Of a stretch of 64,000 nt of DNA, positions 21,940 to 32,326 are shown one piece after another. Under the pieces are notes generated by a model that ran no database searches, was not told the DNA's origin, and was given only the letters and a program-made list of their open reading frames with translations. The stretch spans positions 56,379,819 through 56,443,818 of the forward strand of contig OU862908.1 of assembly GCA_917880885.1 (NCBI GenBank), written 5' to 3'. The stretch is from Limnephilus marmoratus. Taxonomy: Eukaryota > Arthropoda > Insecta > Trichoptera > Limnephilidae. Position numbers and translations under genes: made by a program. Each line of letters begins with the position of its first letter. Position 1 is the first letter of the stretch.

Positions 21940-24635
21940 ATTATTCCACGTTAACAACCTAACACGTGGATCATAGGTAGGTACTTGTGTGATTTTTGTT
22001 TTTAAAATATCTTTTTATAAATTAATTTACAATAATTTGACGTTAGGAAAATGAAATGTTGCTTTTACGAAAATATGTTTGTTCAATCGCATTGGTGGGT
22101 GATTTTTTTTAAACCAAAAGGAAAATTAACAAAATCGTTAATATTTTTAACAGCAATAAAAAAGCCTTTCCACGTCATCAACCTAACATGTAGCATTGGT
22201 AATGGTGGCATTGTTTTACTTCTACGGTTCGTTCTCTGTTTGTGCTAGAATAATTAATAGTTAGTTAGGCAGCGGGTAAGTACCTACTCTCCTATTTCTT
22301 TCCTCCGCACAAAGAAGGAGTTTCCCGTGTACAGGGTACATTTAGTTCTTTGCGACACGGTCGAGCTGTCAATATCTCCCGCTTGAATCATTAGGCCGCC
22401 ATTCATGGCAACTCTTTGTCTGTCACCGGTGTTGCCAGCCGATAATATAATTCTCCTAATGGAGGCGGCTACCATAAACCGTGGACAGGTAGGTACTCGT
22501 TCAGGCTATCATGGACACAAAATCTGCAATGAGCCGGTTAAAAAAATACGTTGACAATGGTATGGAAGTGGGCTCTTGGACCACCGAACGGTAAACAGCA
22601 GGTACAATACTGCCCTGTAAACTCTGTGCTGTAGGGTGGGCCATTGCTTTATTATTATTTCTTTTCTTTCTTTGTTTCTTTCTTCCCTTTCTCTGTACCA
22701 TATAATTTATATTTTTATAATTTTTATTTTTAACAATATGTTTTACATGATACATGATGATAATTTTATGTCTTAGATTATTTACTACTCTTCCATTAGA
22801 ATCCTTTGCTTGTGTATGATAGAGGAGTGTAGTTAATAATTAATTATACATGTATATATGTGTGCTGTAGTAAGTACATGTTGGTATGATAGAAAATAAT
22901 AAAAATATAGTCCTACAATAAATTTGATGTAGTGATAAAGTGACATTTCTATTTGGTATAAGTAGGTGTTATAACTAAGAAAATATAAATAAGAATGAAT
23001 TCATATAGGTATACGAGTATGTTATGTATGTATTTTGAAAATAAAGAATATTATGTAAAATAAAGGACATTTGTAAGATTAATTTAGTGGCAGTAGTTTT
23101 TTTAATTATGTTATATATTGTATTTTGCTTATTATCATTTCTCTTATTTCACTAGCAGCATCTCCAACTAGGAATCTTGATTTACGAATGCTGTGAACAT
23201 TTTTAATTGGAGTGTTAATATCTATGCAGTACAATGCACATCCCAATGGTATTTTCAAATTGTTAATACTCTGTAAATGTTTCAAACGACAAATAAATGC
23301 CGAAGCTAGAAATGGAACAATTTGGTAAAATAATTTATACAAAAAAGAATATTATTACGCGGGTACCTGATGGTGTAACTTGCAGACAGTAGATATTCCA
23401 CATATTTTCCAAGATTTTACTAGAAATCTCTAATCTGCAGGAGGTATCAAAATCTACACTCATAAATCATTATCGTGCTATAACAGACAACTAATACGTT
23501 TTAGGTACGGGCTGATTGAGAATATTGTAGATACGTGGTTTTGTTCTTAAATTGTTATTGAACTTTGAGCAGTAAAAAAAAACATAATTTATAAAACTCG
23601 GGTCTCTGGTTAGGGCCATAAGTAGTTTGAATGAAAATTAAAAATTAATCTTTGAAATAAAAAAAGCCTGATGTACCCAATTCGAAAAATATCATGAAAG
23701 GTCCACCCTAATGTTTTGTACAGTGTTCTTAAGTAATACGTAGAAAGATTACAAGGATAGTGAATGTGAAGACGTGTTTGCAGTTTAGTGGGTTATTGTA
23801 CCATGTCCTTTTGTCCTTGTTGCTTGTTCAATTTGAATCCGTATTTGTGGTATGAATGTCAAGGTACATATATTGTGTTAAGAGGAACGGCTAGCGGCTT
23901 TTTCATGCAAAACTTAAATTTGGATTCGAAGCCAAAATATTGAACCAAAATGATTTTTTTTTTAAATCAAAAAGTATAGCAAATATCTAATAAGGATATG
24001 GATACTTTATGTATTGGTGTTTTAATTTATAATATATTTATATAGGGTGTGCGCTACTAGGCCGTGCAAGCGGCTTTTTGATAGGCTTCGCCAAATTTAG
24101 TAAAGTTTCCTGGTAGTAGAGTTTTGCCCCTCTGTATGTAGGTGCGACAGAATTTATTAGAATGTGTTAAAAAATTAACTGATCACTTATCACGTTAGTA
24201 CCTATTCAAATTTTGTTTCCAAATAAAAAAGCATTTGTGATTGCCTACGTAATATATGTATGTCGTATAACTTCATTAATTCACTGGACCAATGAAAAAT
24301 AACTTCTACTAAGTTATTTTTAAATTAACTAAGAAATTTAATTAACTCCAATTAACTAAGAAATTTACTATAATCAGAACCCAAGAAATTAAAGAACGCC
24401 GCTGTAATTGTGTATTTTAGTATAAAATTAGAGTTTCTGCCTAACTACTCTATAGAAATTTTAACAAAATCGGTTTGAGCGCTCTAAAAATTCAAGATTA
24501 CCTTTTATATAATATATTATTTTAAATATATATTTTCTTGTTCATAACCAGTTAAAATTTAAATAAAAATAGCTGTTTCCTTGGAAAAATAATACCGGGC
24601 GATCCAGTTGCAGCAAAGTCACCGGGACAAAATAA
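21940..24635. other. AT-rich stretch without recognised genes
   Basis: It lies between two inverted LINE-C tails. Small open frames (22051-22248, 22501-22755, 23106-23342) show no motif. Two related words, CCACGTTAACAACCTAACA (21951) and CCACGTCATCAACCTAACA (22169), suggest a short diverged repeat, and ATTAACTAAGAAATTTA occurs twice near 24330-24370. Confidence 0.5.
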
Positions 24636-25165
24636 TAGTTTTTTTTTTTTTTTACGTTAACTCCACGCAGGAGGCCCTGAGGAAAATAATTTCCCTCAGG
24701 GCCTATGTCATCTGGGATGCTGTGTGGAGGGTCTTTTTGAGGAGAGGAAGGAATGAACATTGGTCTTGAAGAGGCCCATGTTGTAGGAAGGAGGAAACAC
24801 AGAGGCCGGCAAATCATTCCACAGCCGAGCTGTTGAACACAAGAACGAGTCGAAGAAACGACCCGTTCTCATGTGGCAAAAGTCAACCGTGTACGGGCAC
24901 GCGTTTGGCGTGTTTCTCGACTATGCACCGGTGCCGAAGGGATTAATGATGCTAGTTCCTCGGAGCATCTTCCATTATAATACCGGTAGAACAAGGATAG
25001 CATTCCCACCCGACGCCTGTGCTCTAAAGATTGCAATCCGTCTGTTAAGATGGGAGAATCTATCAAACGGACCGCCCGTTTCTGCATAGAGTCGAGGGTA
25101 TTTTTCAGGTATTTTGGAGCTCCAGACCAGAGGTGGCTGCCAAATTCAACCGTGGGGCGCACTTG
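24636..25165 (-). pseudogene. LINE-C 3' end (Jockey-like RT C-terminus plus tail), minus copy
   Basis: Minus-strand reading: VEFGSHLWSGAPKYL, LDSMQKRAVRLID and LEHRRRVGMLSLFYRYYNG are the thumb region of a Jockey-type RT. A one-base frame change follows, then RTGRFFDSFLCSTARLWNDL and ASVFPPSYNMGLFKTNVHSF to a stop. The 3' UTR has the CCTGAGGGAAAT...CCTCAGGGCC hairpin and a poly(A), seen as the T run at 24639-24652. It is a 5'-truncated, frameshifted insertion of the same family as 21697-21938. Confidence 0.82.
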
Positions 25166-26890
25166 AACAGTTACTTAGTTTAATTGTTACAGTAATACCA
25201 CCATTCCACCATGTCCGTCATACATGAAGTTGGGTTCGTAAGTTAAACTTTATTTTTTCAATTTTTATATTTGATTTTGGAAAACGTTGTTTGGTTAGAC
25301 ATTTATTTTTTTGTTTTTGTTACTTGTAGTTTGGAAACTTATTAAGTTGGGAAATTTTCTATCACGGAAAATTTTATTTTTCTGAAATAAATTCCGGGGA
25401 AATCGAAAAACTTGTGGGGAAATTTTTTTAAATGTATCTTTTTGATATTATGTGAAGTTATAACATTCCACACAAAGGAAACTTGGAAATTTTTTTCCGG
25501 GAAATGATTATTTTTAATTTTGTTGTATGAAGTTTGGAAATTTTTCATGTTGAAAAATTTATGATCTGAAATATTATTTCTTCCGGAAAAATTGTTAAAT
25601 GGAAAAAAAGCTCTAAAAATGGGTCGGGAAATTGCAAAAAAGTTTTGAAACTGAGTAATTAAAAATTTTGTTTTATTCTTTACGTCATTTTCTCATTGGA
25701 GATTCTTTTTTAAAACTACATAATAAAAATAAGCAAAAAAGACACCTTTTCTACCTTGAACCTTCCAACAATTTTTGATTTCCCGTAGTTTTTTCACCAC
25801 AGGTAAGAATGACTAAATTATGTAAAATTAAATAAATTAGGACGGATACGATCTAACTTCATTTTTCGATGAATTTTTCTTCAAGTTTTTGATCCTGGAT
25901 GAGGTTTCGGATTGAGCAGATAAAAAAACTGACAAAATGTATAACGGCTTATGATTTTGAATGCAATGTGGTTTAGTGATTTTGGTATGCAATGCATAAT
26001 GCCATCAAAAATTTCAAAATAAAATTAAAATGGTTCATTGAATACGACTTTGCAAACAAATTATTCTAAAAGTTTGTCTTGCTAGGCAAGTTCCCCTTAC
26101 TGTTTTCCTCAATAATTTTCTTATATTCGGTGCCTAGACGTTTCTATCGATTTTCGCAATTTTAAGAACATCATTTAAAAAATATAATAAATGTATGTTT
26201 AAAATATACAAGTATATCTAGTATTCGTAGACTGGGCACATGTCACATACCGAATTCAGCCAGGTTCCAACAAGAAGAAACTTAATCGATTCGAAGAAAA
26301 TCCAGAAAACAGAATTAGATAGGTATAACGTCACTGGGTATAATGGAGTAATCCATTTGTCTGTAGACTTTAAGATTCCTGCATAACTTTAGCGGCAAGA
26401 TGAAAACAGTTTAATCTAAGATTACAGATTAGAAATATTAAACTTTATTGGTGGCGTTGAGAATGTGAGTCAATAATACCTACGTTGAATATCAGCACGA
26501 GTATCTCTCTATAATGACAATGGATAGAAATGGTCGTTAATAAAATGGCAGGAATTCGCTAATTATTTTTTCTATGGAGATCTAAGACATTTTTTTAATT
26601 GCAATGACATCACCGATTGTAAAAAAAACTTTGCAATCTTGTCTATATCTTTCTGGCCAGTGACCACCCACATCAACAATGATATTTGAAAGAATCTGAA
26701 TACCTTTTCATCATAACCTAATTCTAATTAATAATTGCTTAGGCTAAAAAATATTGCTAGTTTTTATTTGAATTTTATGATGAAAGTGGGTTAGAGAGGT
26801 AGTATAAATAGTGAGATGAGAGAAGAAAAATCAGTGGATAGATATAAGCATGACCGTACCGAGGTAATTAATAATAGTCATAGTCAAATT
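25166..26890. other. Non-coding stretch with diffuse GGAAATTTT repeats
   Basis: From 25320 to 25640 short variants of GGAAATTTTT, CCGGGAAAT and GGAAAATTTT recur on both strands without a fixed period, suggesting an old degenerate simple repeat. The rest (25700-26890) shows no gene or clear repeat. Confidence 0.5.
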
Positions 26891-26895
26891 ATATA

Positions 26896-27846
26896 CAGGA
26901 TTTCCCAAAAGAAAGTTGATATTTGTTTTGCTTTCTGTGTGAACGCAACTTTTTCGAGGGACGCGGGGGGTATGTCAATCAGTAGTCTGGCTCTTGGGAA
27001 TTTAGTAGCTATGAAGCATTTCTCGGGAGCGACCGCGCGTTGTGCGTACGTGAGTTTTACAAAAATGGTGATTCGGCGACTGTGGCGCGTAGAAGATTCT
27101 GCAATACTTGAGGTTTTCGTCATTTCAATCATGTGCCAAGCATTCCTCTCATTCGAAAATGGGTCAAAAAGTTTGAAGAGATCGGTACAACGCTGGCAAA
27201 ACCAAAATCCGGGCGACCAAGGTCATCGAGAACAGTAGAAAACGTAGATAGTGTTCAGTCTTTTCGTGACGACTCAAACTTTTCTTTTCGGAAGCGCGCA
27301 AGTGCTTTAAATGTGCATAGATCATCGTTACACAGCATTTTTCATAAAGACCTAATGCTGCACACCTACAAACTTACTGTCTATAACCAAAGAACATGGT
27401 TCCAGCAAGACGGAGCAACATTACATATATCCAATACTTCTCTGCCATGAATTCGTGAAATTTTCCCTGGCGAATTGATCTCCAGGAGAGGTGACATTTA
27501 TTGGCCTCCTCGTGGTCCTGACCTAACCCCTATGGACATTTTCCTGTGGGGTTATCTCAAATTTAAAGCGTACGCCAAAAATCCGACTTCCCTGATGCAA
27601 TTAAAAGAAAATATCCGTCACGAAATGGCAGCCATCACGAAGCCTACCTGGCGAGCCGTCATAAGAAATTTTACTCTTCGATTAAATGAATGCCGCGAGC
27701 GTGAAGGTTTACATTTGGACGATATTATTTTTCAGAAATAAATTCCCAAATTGTGTATTTTAGTATTTAATAAACATTTTTTCGATAGAACCCTTAATTT
27801 TTTTTAAATCGATCCACTAAATATCAACTTTCTTTTGGGACACCTG
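26896..27846 (+). mobile_element. Internally deleted mariner (DD41D spacing)
   Basis: Terminal inverted repeats of about 35 bp face each other: CAGGATTTCCCAAAAGAAAG on the left and the complement of CTTTCTTTTGGGACACCTG on the right. TA lies on both sides (26894-26895, 27847-27848), the mariner target duplication. At 951 bp it is shorter than the usual 1.3 kb because the middle of the transposase gene is missing. Confidence 0.9.
27028..27741 (+). pseudogene. Broken mariner transposase
   Basis: Pieces in order: LCVREFYKNGDSATVARRRF (N-terminal HTH), an in-frame stop, then IPLIRKWVKKFEEIGT and KPKSGRPRSSRTVENV (GRPR hook). The first catalytic region is deleted between HKDLMLHTYK and TWFQQDGA. 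WFQQDGATLH carries the second catalytic Asp, and after another stop (27448-27450) PDLTPMDIFLWGYLK carries the third. Counting through the stop, 41 residues separate the last two Asp, as in the DD41D (rosa-like) mariners. Two stops, the deletion and a frame change make it inactive. Confidence 0.88.
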
Positions 27847-27929
27847 TATTATGAGTACCCAGTCAATACAGTCGCAAGTCAAAATTTTAACAGTCATTTA
27901 ACTGTCCTTAAAGAACTATCTTTTCTTTT

Positions 27930-28150
27930 CTATTTTTGTGGCTACAAGTGGAAACTTTAGAACACGTATTTTTTGGTTGTCCATGTCTAAACAAATATCC
28001 GCCCTTCTCAATCAAACATCTCATATCTTCTAGGTCTGAACTCTACTCCAACCTTATACATAATTTTGAAATTTGACCGTTCAAATAAAATTAATACATA
28101 AATTCACCTTCCCTCTCTCACCTTGAAAGATGAAAGCCAGAAACATTTGA
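27930..28150 (+). pseudogene. I-type LINE C-terminal remnant
   Basis: The frame from 27948 to the stop at 28074-28076 reads VETLEHVFFGCPCLNKY and ends in SELYSNLIHNFEI. The first part is the CxC...LEHxFFxC finger at the end of I-clade ORF2 proteins; LINE-A has the same signature (ETLDHVFFNC). A short 3' UTR and A-run end near 28150. Only the last 45 residues survive, directly beside the right mariner end. Confidence 0.7.
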
Positions 28151-28799
28151 AAAAAAAATGAGTAAAATGACGAATTGGACATTAAGTTATTGACGAATTG
28201 GTTACCGGGTTATTTACGAATTACTTTTGTGAACCGTTATTGATGTCTTCGGGTGTTTTTCCCCAAAAATGTCGCAACATATTTTCTCATTCTGTTATCA
28301 TGTGCAATGAAAAAAAAGTTTATTTAAACAAAAAAAGCTTATGGCGTTTGGGTCAAGCCACTTTTAATTCGATTTAATTAAGCTGTCATATCGACATGTC
28401 ACATCACCTAATGTGAGCTGACGGATTTAATTATAATCATTTTTTGTTATCGAATTTTGTTTGGTGCCTTTATAGTTTCACTTCATCGTTCATTTGGAAT
28501 AATATGAGGTATCTACCTACTGCATTGGATAGCTAATACATACAACCAGTTTTTTTTAAAATTCATCATGAAATGATTTCTATTGCTGACTGAGATGGCG
28601 TGTTGAAATTTTGCGTCGTACATAAAGGAACCGATTTTGTGATGGGTTCTGGTTTTGGGCGGTGACATCCTCCAGTTGTGATCTTGTGATTAGAGATTAG
28701 AGGTGACGTCAACGCCGACGACACACAATGTGCTTCTGTTCCAAATTATAATTCTCGATAAAAATAAACAAAGGAATCTTACAACATTATTGAACATTT

Positions 28800-28930
28800 T
28801 TTTACGTGAATACCGCAAAAGGATCTGGAGCCAGAGAGATAATGGTATTGTGGTTTGTTGTGAGGCTGAAGGTAGTGGGGAGGGAAAGGAGATAGGAAAG
28901 AGGAAGGAGGTGAAGGGCCTGACTAATCAG
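28800..28930 (+). repeat. Repeat Q, copy 1
   Basis: Shares GTGAATACCGCA and TGTGAGGCTGAAGGTAGTGG, followed by a GGGAAAGGAGATAGG purine block, with 37505-37850. No coding evidence. It may be the 5' side of the repeat P family, which lies 0.2 kb downstream here. Confidence 0.6.
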
Positions 28931-29059
28931 ATCAGTTACGGCTGATTTTTGAAAAATATATCTTCTAAATATATATTCTTAAATACCTATATCTTCTTAT
29001 TTTAGGTAAATAGCTAAAATTCTACGACAAATACCAAAACAATCTGTAAATGACCTTAA

Positions 29060-29595
29060 GGGGTATACATTAATTACGTGAGCAGTTTTTATTCCAATCT
29101 AGACCCAATTTTTTCCCGCCTCCCAATTTGGGAGGCGGGAATGGGTACCGCCGCCCCGGGAACCTTTATTGGATAACCAACACCTCTGCCATAGGTCACC
29201 CCAAGTGGTTCGCTACGTTTGGTGATTTAGCAGGGGTGCCCGGGTTCATGGGGTGAGGTTTGTCTAGGTCTTGGAGGCGGATGACCAGGACATACTGAAC
29301 CCCAGATTCCTACCCACCCCTTAAACCCTTTTCCTTCCCAGAAATCTCCTCTCCTTCCTTTCCTTAAAAAAAACCCTCCACACAGCATCCCCAAAGATGA
29401 CATAGGCCCTGAGGGAAATTATTTTCCTCAGGGCCTCCTGTGTGGAGCTTATGTAAAAAAAAAAAAAAAAAAAAAAAAGACCCTTCCCCCCCCCCTTGAT
29501 GAATTAAATTTGGACCACTTCGTATATTCTTTTCAAGTAACGTTGGCTGGACCCCCCCCCCCTTTTAAGCTCACATAATTATAATGTACGCCCTC
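29060..29595. mobile_element. TTAA-flanked MITE with C-tracts, copy 1 (interrupted)
   Basis: Ends are GGGGTATACATTAATTACGT on the left and, inverted on the right, GAGGGCGTACATTATAATTA, followed inward by a shared GTGAGC. TTAA flanks it at 29056-29059 and 29596-29599, as with piggyBac-like or Kolobok-like elements. A repeat P insertion (29107-29477) sits inside; without it the MITE is about 160 bp. A second copy starts at 62022. Confidence 0.75.
29107..29477 (+). mobile_element. Repeat P (LINE-tail-sharing retroelement), copy inserted in the MITE
   Basis: Starts in a GGGAGGCGGGAA/TACCGCC GC-rich block, runs through GGTTCATGGGGTGAGGTTTG and ends with GATGACATAGGCCCTGAGGG, the CCTCAGGGCC hairpin and a poly(A). 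AGACCC at 29101-29106 and 29478-29483 is the target duplication. Its last 90 bases match the LINE-C tail, but its body lacks the LINE-C RT tail codons. Poly(A) and TSD show retrotransposition. Confidence 0.75.
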
Positions 29596-29599
29596 TTAA

Positions 29600-30690
29600 C
29601 AATCTCTTTGAGTACACCTACTCGCTTCACGTATTATTACGTAGATTAATCAATGCTTTATTTTTAAAAAAATTACCAGTTTTTTTACACGTCAGAAAAG
29701 TTTCAGATTGTGGGATAAATTGTAAAGAATGAAGAATATAAACAAACTTATTCATTTGCACATTTGTAGGAAAAAACATAATTTTTTAACAATAGATATC
29801 ATTTATATGACGCTGTTTTCGTGGGAAAACACCTCAAGGGCAATGTGCCTAAAGTCATTATGAACAAGTACATAGACTCTATTACTATTGATTTTTATTC
29901 AACAATGATTAGAAAATTAGTAAAACTAACTACACACAACTAACTACACTAAGCATTCATTTCTCAGAAGGCGGTGCACAAAATGCAATAATTTTTTTTT
30001 CAGTCGATGTCATCGCTCATATTTTCATTTGTCCTCTGGTCAATTTCTAAATGCATATTAGAAAAAATAAAACAAATTCTTAATTACCTCTATCCTGTTT
30101 TGTTGCGTGTTATTTTCTCATTCTCATTAAGTTGTTTTTCTTTTTTCAATAATGTTTAATCTAAACACTAAGCTGTGATGTAAGAATGTATTATTTTTAT
30201 ATAGGTACATAGTTTAATTTCACAGCATTAATTCTGCGTATGTACTTAAATCTTTTTTATTTTTTTCCACCAAACTCCACTTTGTATTTTCACTTTTTAA
30301 ATAAAATATATATAACTGTTTGTTTCCCTAGCAACCTAAAATAAAATAAAATATAATTAGAACTAAGAAATTATATCCACAAATCTTAAAACCAGTAGCA
30401 ACCTACCTCCTATAACTGGCGACTTAATACGACATAGTGGCAATTTACTCATAGTAATACCCTTAATCGACAACAAGAGCAAAAATAAACCTCCATGGTA
30501 ATTTGAAAATCATGTTTTTAATCATTAACTTTTTATTATGAATGTTTTAATCATTGAGACGAGTGCCCATTTGATTTAGCGGGCTGCAGTAATAGCATCC
30601 ATCATGCCCGGAGACGAGAAACGATCGCATAAATAATAATAATGGTCTCTGTTCTACCTCCGCGCGCCATCTTCTCACCTCCATTCTCTA
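29600..30690. other. AT-rich stretch, no gene recognised
   Basis: No open frame above 60 codons except 30602-30784 (minus), which runs into the hAT element and has no motif. No repeat boundary seen. Confidence 0.5.
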
Positions 30691-30700
30691 TGGTACCTAC

Positions 30701-31502
30701 CAGTGTTGCCATGTGCAAGGTTTTTAACATGTTTTCACGGTTTTTTGGGTCATTTCTGCCTCCATGATTTTTATCGGTCAACAAAAGTGTGTTTGATTGG
30801 GATACGCGTTTTTAGCATGGGTAACACGGGGAAATTCTGAAATCAGGAATGTAAGTAGTACTGAAATCGTTCTGGAAAGGTCCTTAACCCCCCCCCCCCC
30901 CCCCCCCCCCCGGTGACCAAAAACCTAAGCAACCCGCGGCTCATTTGTATGGAGCGTGACATTTTGAAGACCCCCCCCCCTAAACGTGTCACGTAGTATG
31001 GGTACGTTCCCTTATCTAATCAATAAGTAATATTAATACATTAATTATATCATGTCGGTAACTTTAATTAAGTAGATACCTACATAAACTACCTTAAAAT
31101 GTAGAAAAAAATATTATTGGAGTTGGGGAATTTTTTGTACCTCATCTCATCTTTTAAATTAAAAAAGGTATTTATCTTCTAAAAAGTAGGTACTTCAATC
31201 TTCAAATTAAACTTGAAAACGGTAAATTACGTTTTTTTAAAGTAAAAGCGCTTTCATAAGGAAAAAAATATATTTGTACGTTGTTTTTTTCTTTCTTTTT
31301 TATTCATTTTTTTCCTATTATTTAAAGAAAAATTATAAAATTATTGTTTTTAATAAAGCATTATAGATAATTACTCAGGTACCGTTATTTCTTATTTATA
31401 TTCTCAATAAGAAGCTTGTGAAAAACACGTTTTTTTTATCCTTCAAAATATGATTTTTTATCCTTGAAAACGGTTTTTAATTTTTGGGATATGGCATCAC
31501 TG
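30701..31502. mobile_element. Non-autonomous hAT-type element
   Basis: Inverted ends CAGTGTTGCCAT and ATGGCATCACTG, each followed inwards by a GGTTTTTAA block, with a perfect 8-bp duplication GTACCTAC at 30693-30700 and 31503-31510. An 8-bp TSD with CAG ends is the hAT signature. No transposase is inside. A partial copy of the C-tract MITE found at 61268 lies within it (about 30885-31013). Confidence 0.85.
30885..31013. mobile_element. Partial copy of the TTA-type C-tract MITE
   Basis: Matches 61303-61431 through GGTGACCAAAA, GGCTCATTTGTATGGAGCGT and CACGTAGTATGGGTACG. The right end is intact (GGGTACGTTCCC then TTA) while the left terminal repeat is absent. It contains two long C runs. Confidence 0.6.
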
Positions 31503-32326
31503 GTACCTACCGTAGAGCAAGGTGTGCGAATTGCGTATAAAAAGTGCACCGCGCATAATTATTATTGCGGTTATTATAGCTGCGGGACAACAGACAGAAC
31601 TGAACACGGCATTATAGACCTGATATAGTGAGTACTTATGTATGTGATATAGGCTCTTATCGATGCTGTAGATAGGTTCATGCTTTTTGTAATGATGGAA
31701 TAACAAATTTATTTACATTAGGCAAAAAATATTTATTACCTTTTTTATCCTTCTAATTGACTGAGCATAGCGTAATCCCTGTTTTAACTATAACGCGACC
31801 TTTTGATATTTCATCTGTCTGTAAATGTATTTCTTACGTTCTGTTCCGGTTGAAGATGGTAGCCGTGGTGGGTAATGCCTTTTTATACGGCTAAAGTTCA
31901 CAAGGGAGGCGTCTACTAATATCTACAGGAATTCCAAAAACTGAAAAAATCGAACTAATATCTATGGGAATCAAAGTGTTGACGAATATCTACAGCTCAA
32001 ACTGTTGATTAATATCTATGAGAACCAAAGTGTTGACGAATATCTACAGTACTGTCAGAGGTTGGATTTGCAATTATGTACAGCATATTGGAATAACGTA
32101 ATACTGCGTATGCAGTTTAAAAAACTTAATTTATGTAAGTAGTAAGTATGTATGTAAAAATCCCTAATATCGGACTATTGGACTCATTTAGCTGATTAGT
32201 CCAACCTATGCTCTGTAGATATTAGTTCAACCTACGCTCTGTAGATATTAGTCAACACTCTGAAGTTCGTAGATATTAGTTCAACATATGAGCTGTAGAT
32301 ATTCGTCAAACATACAGGCTGTAGAT

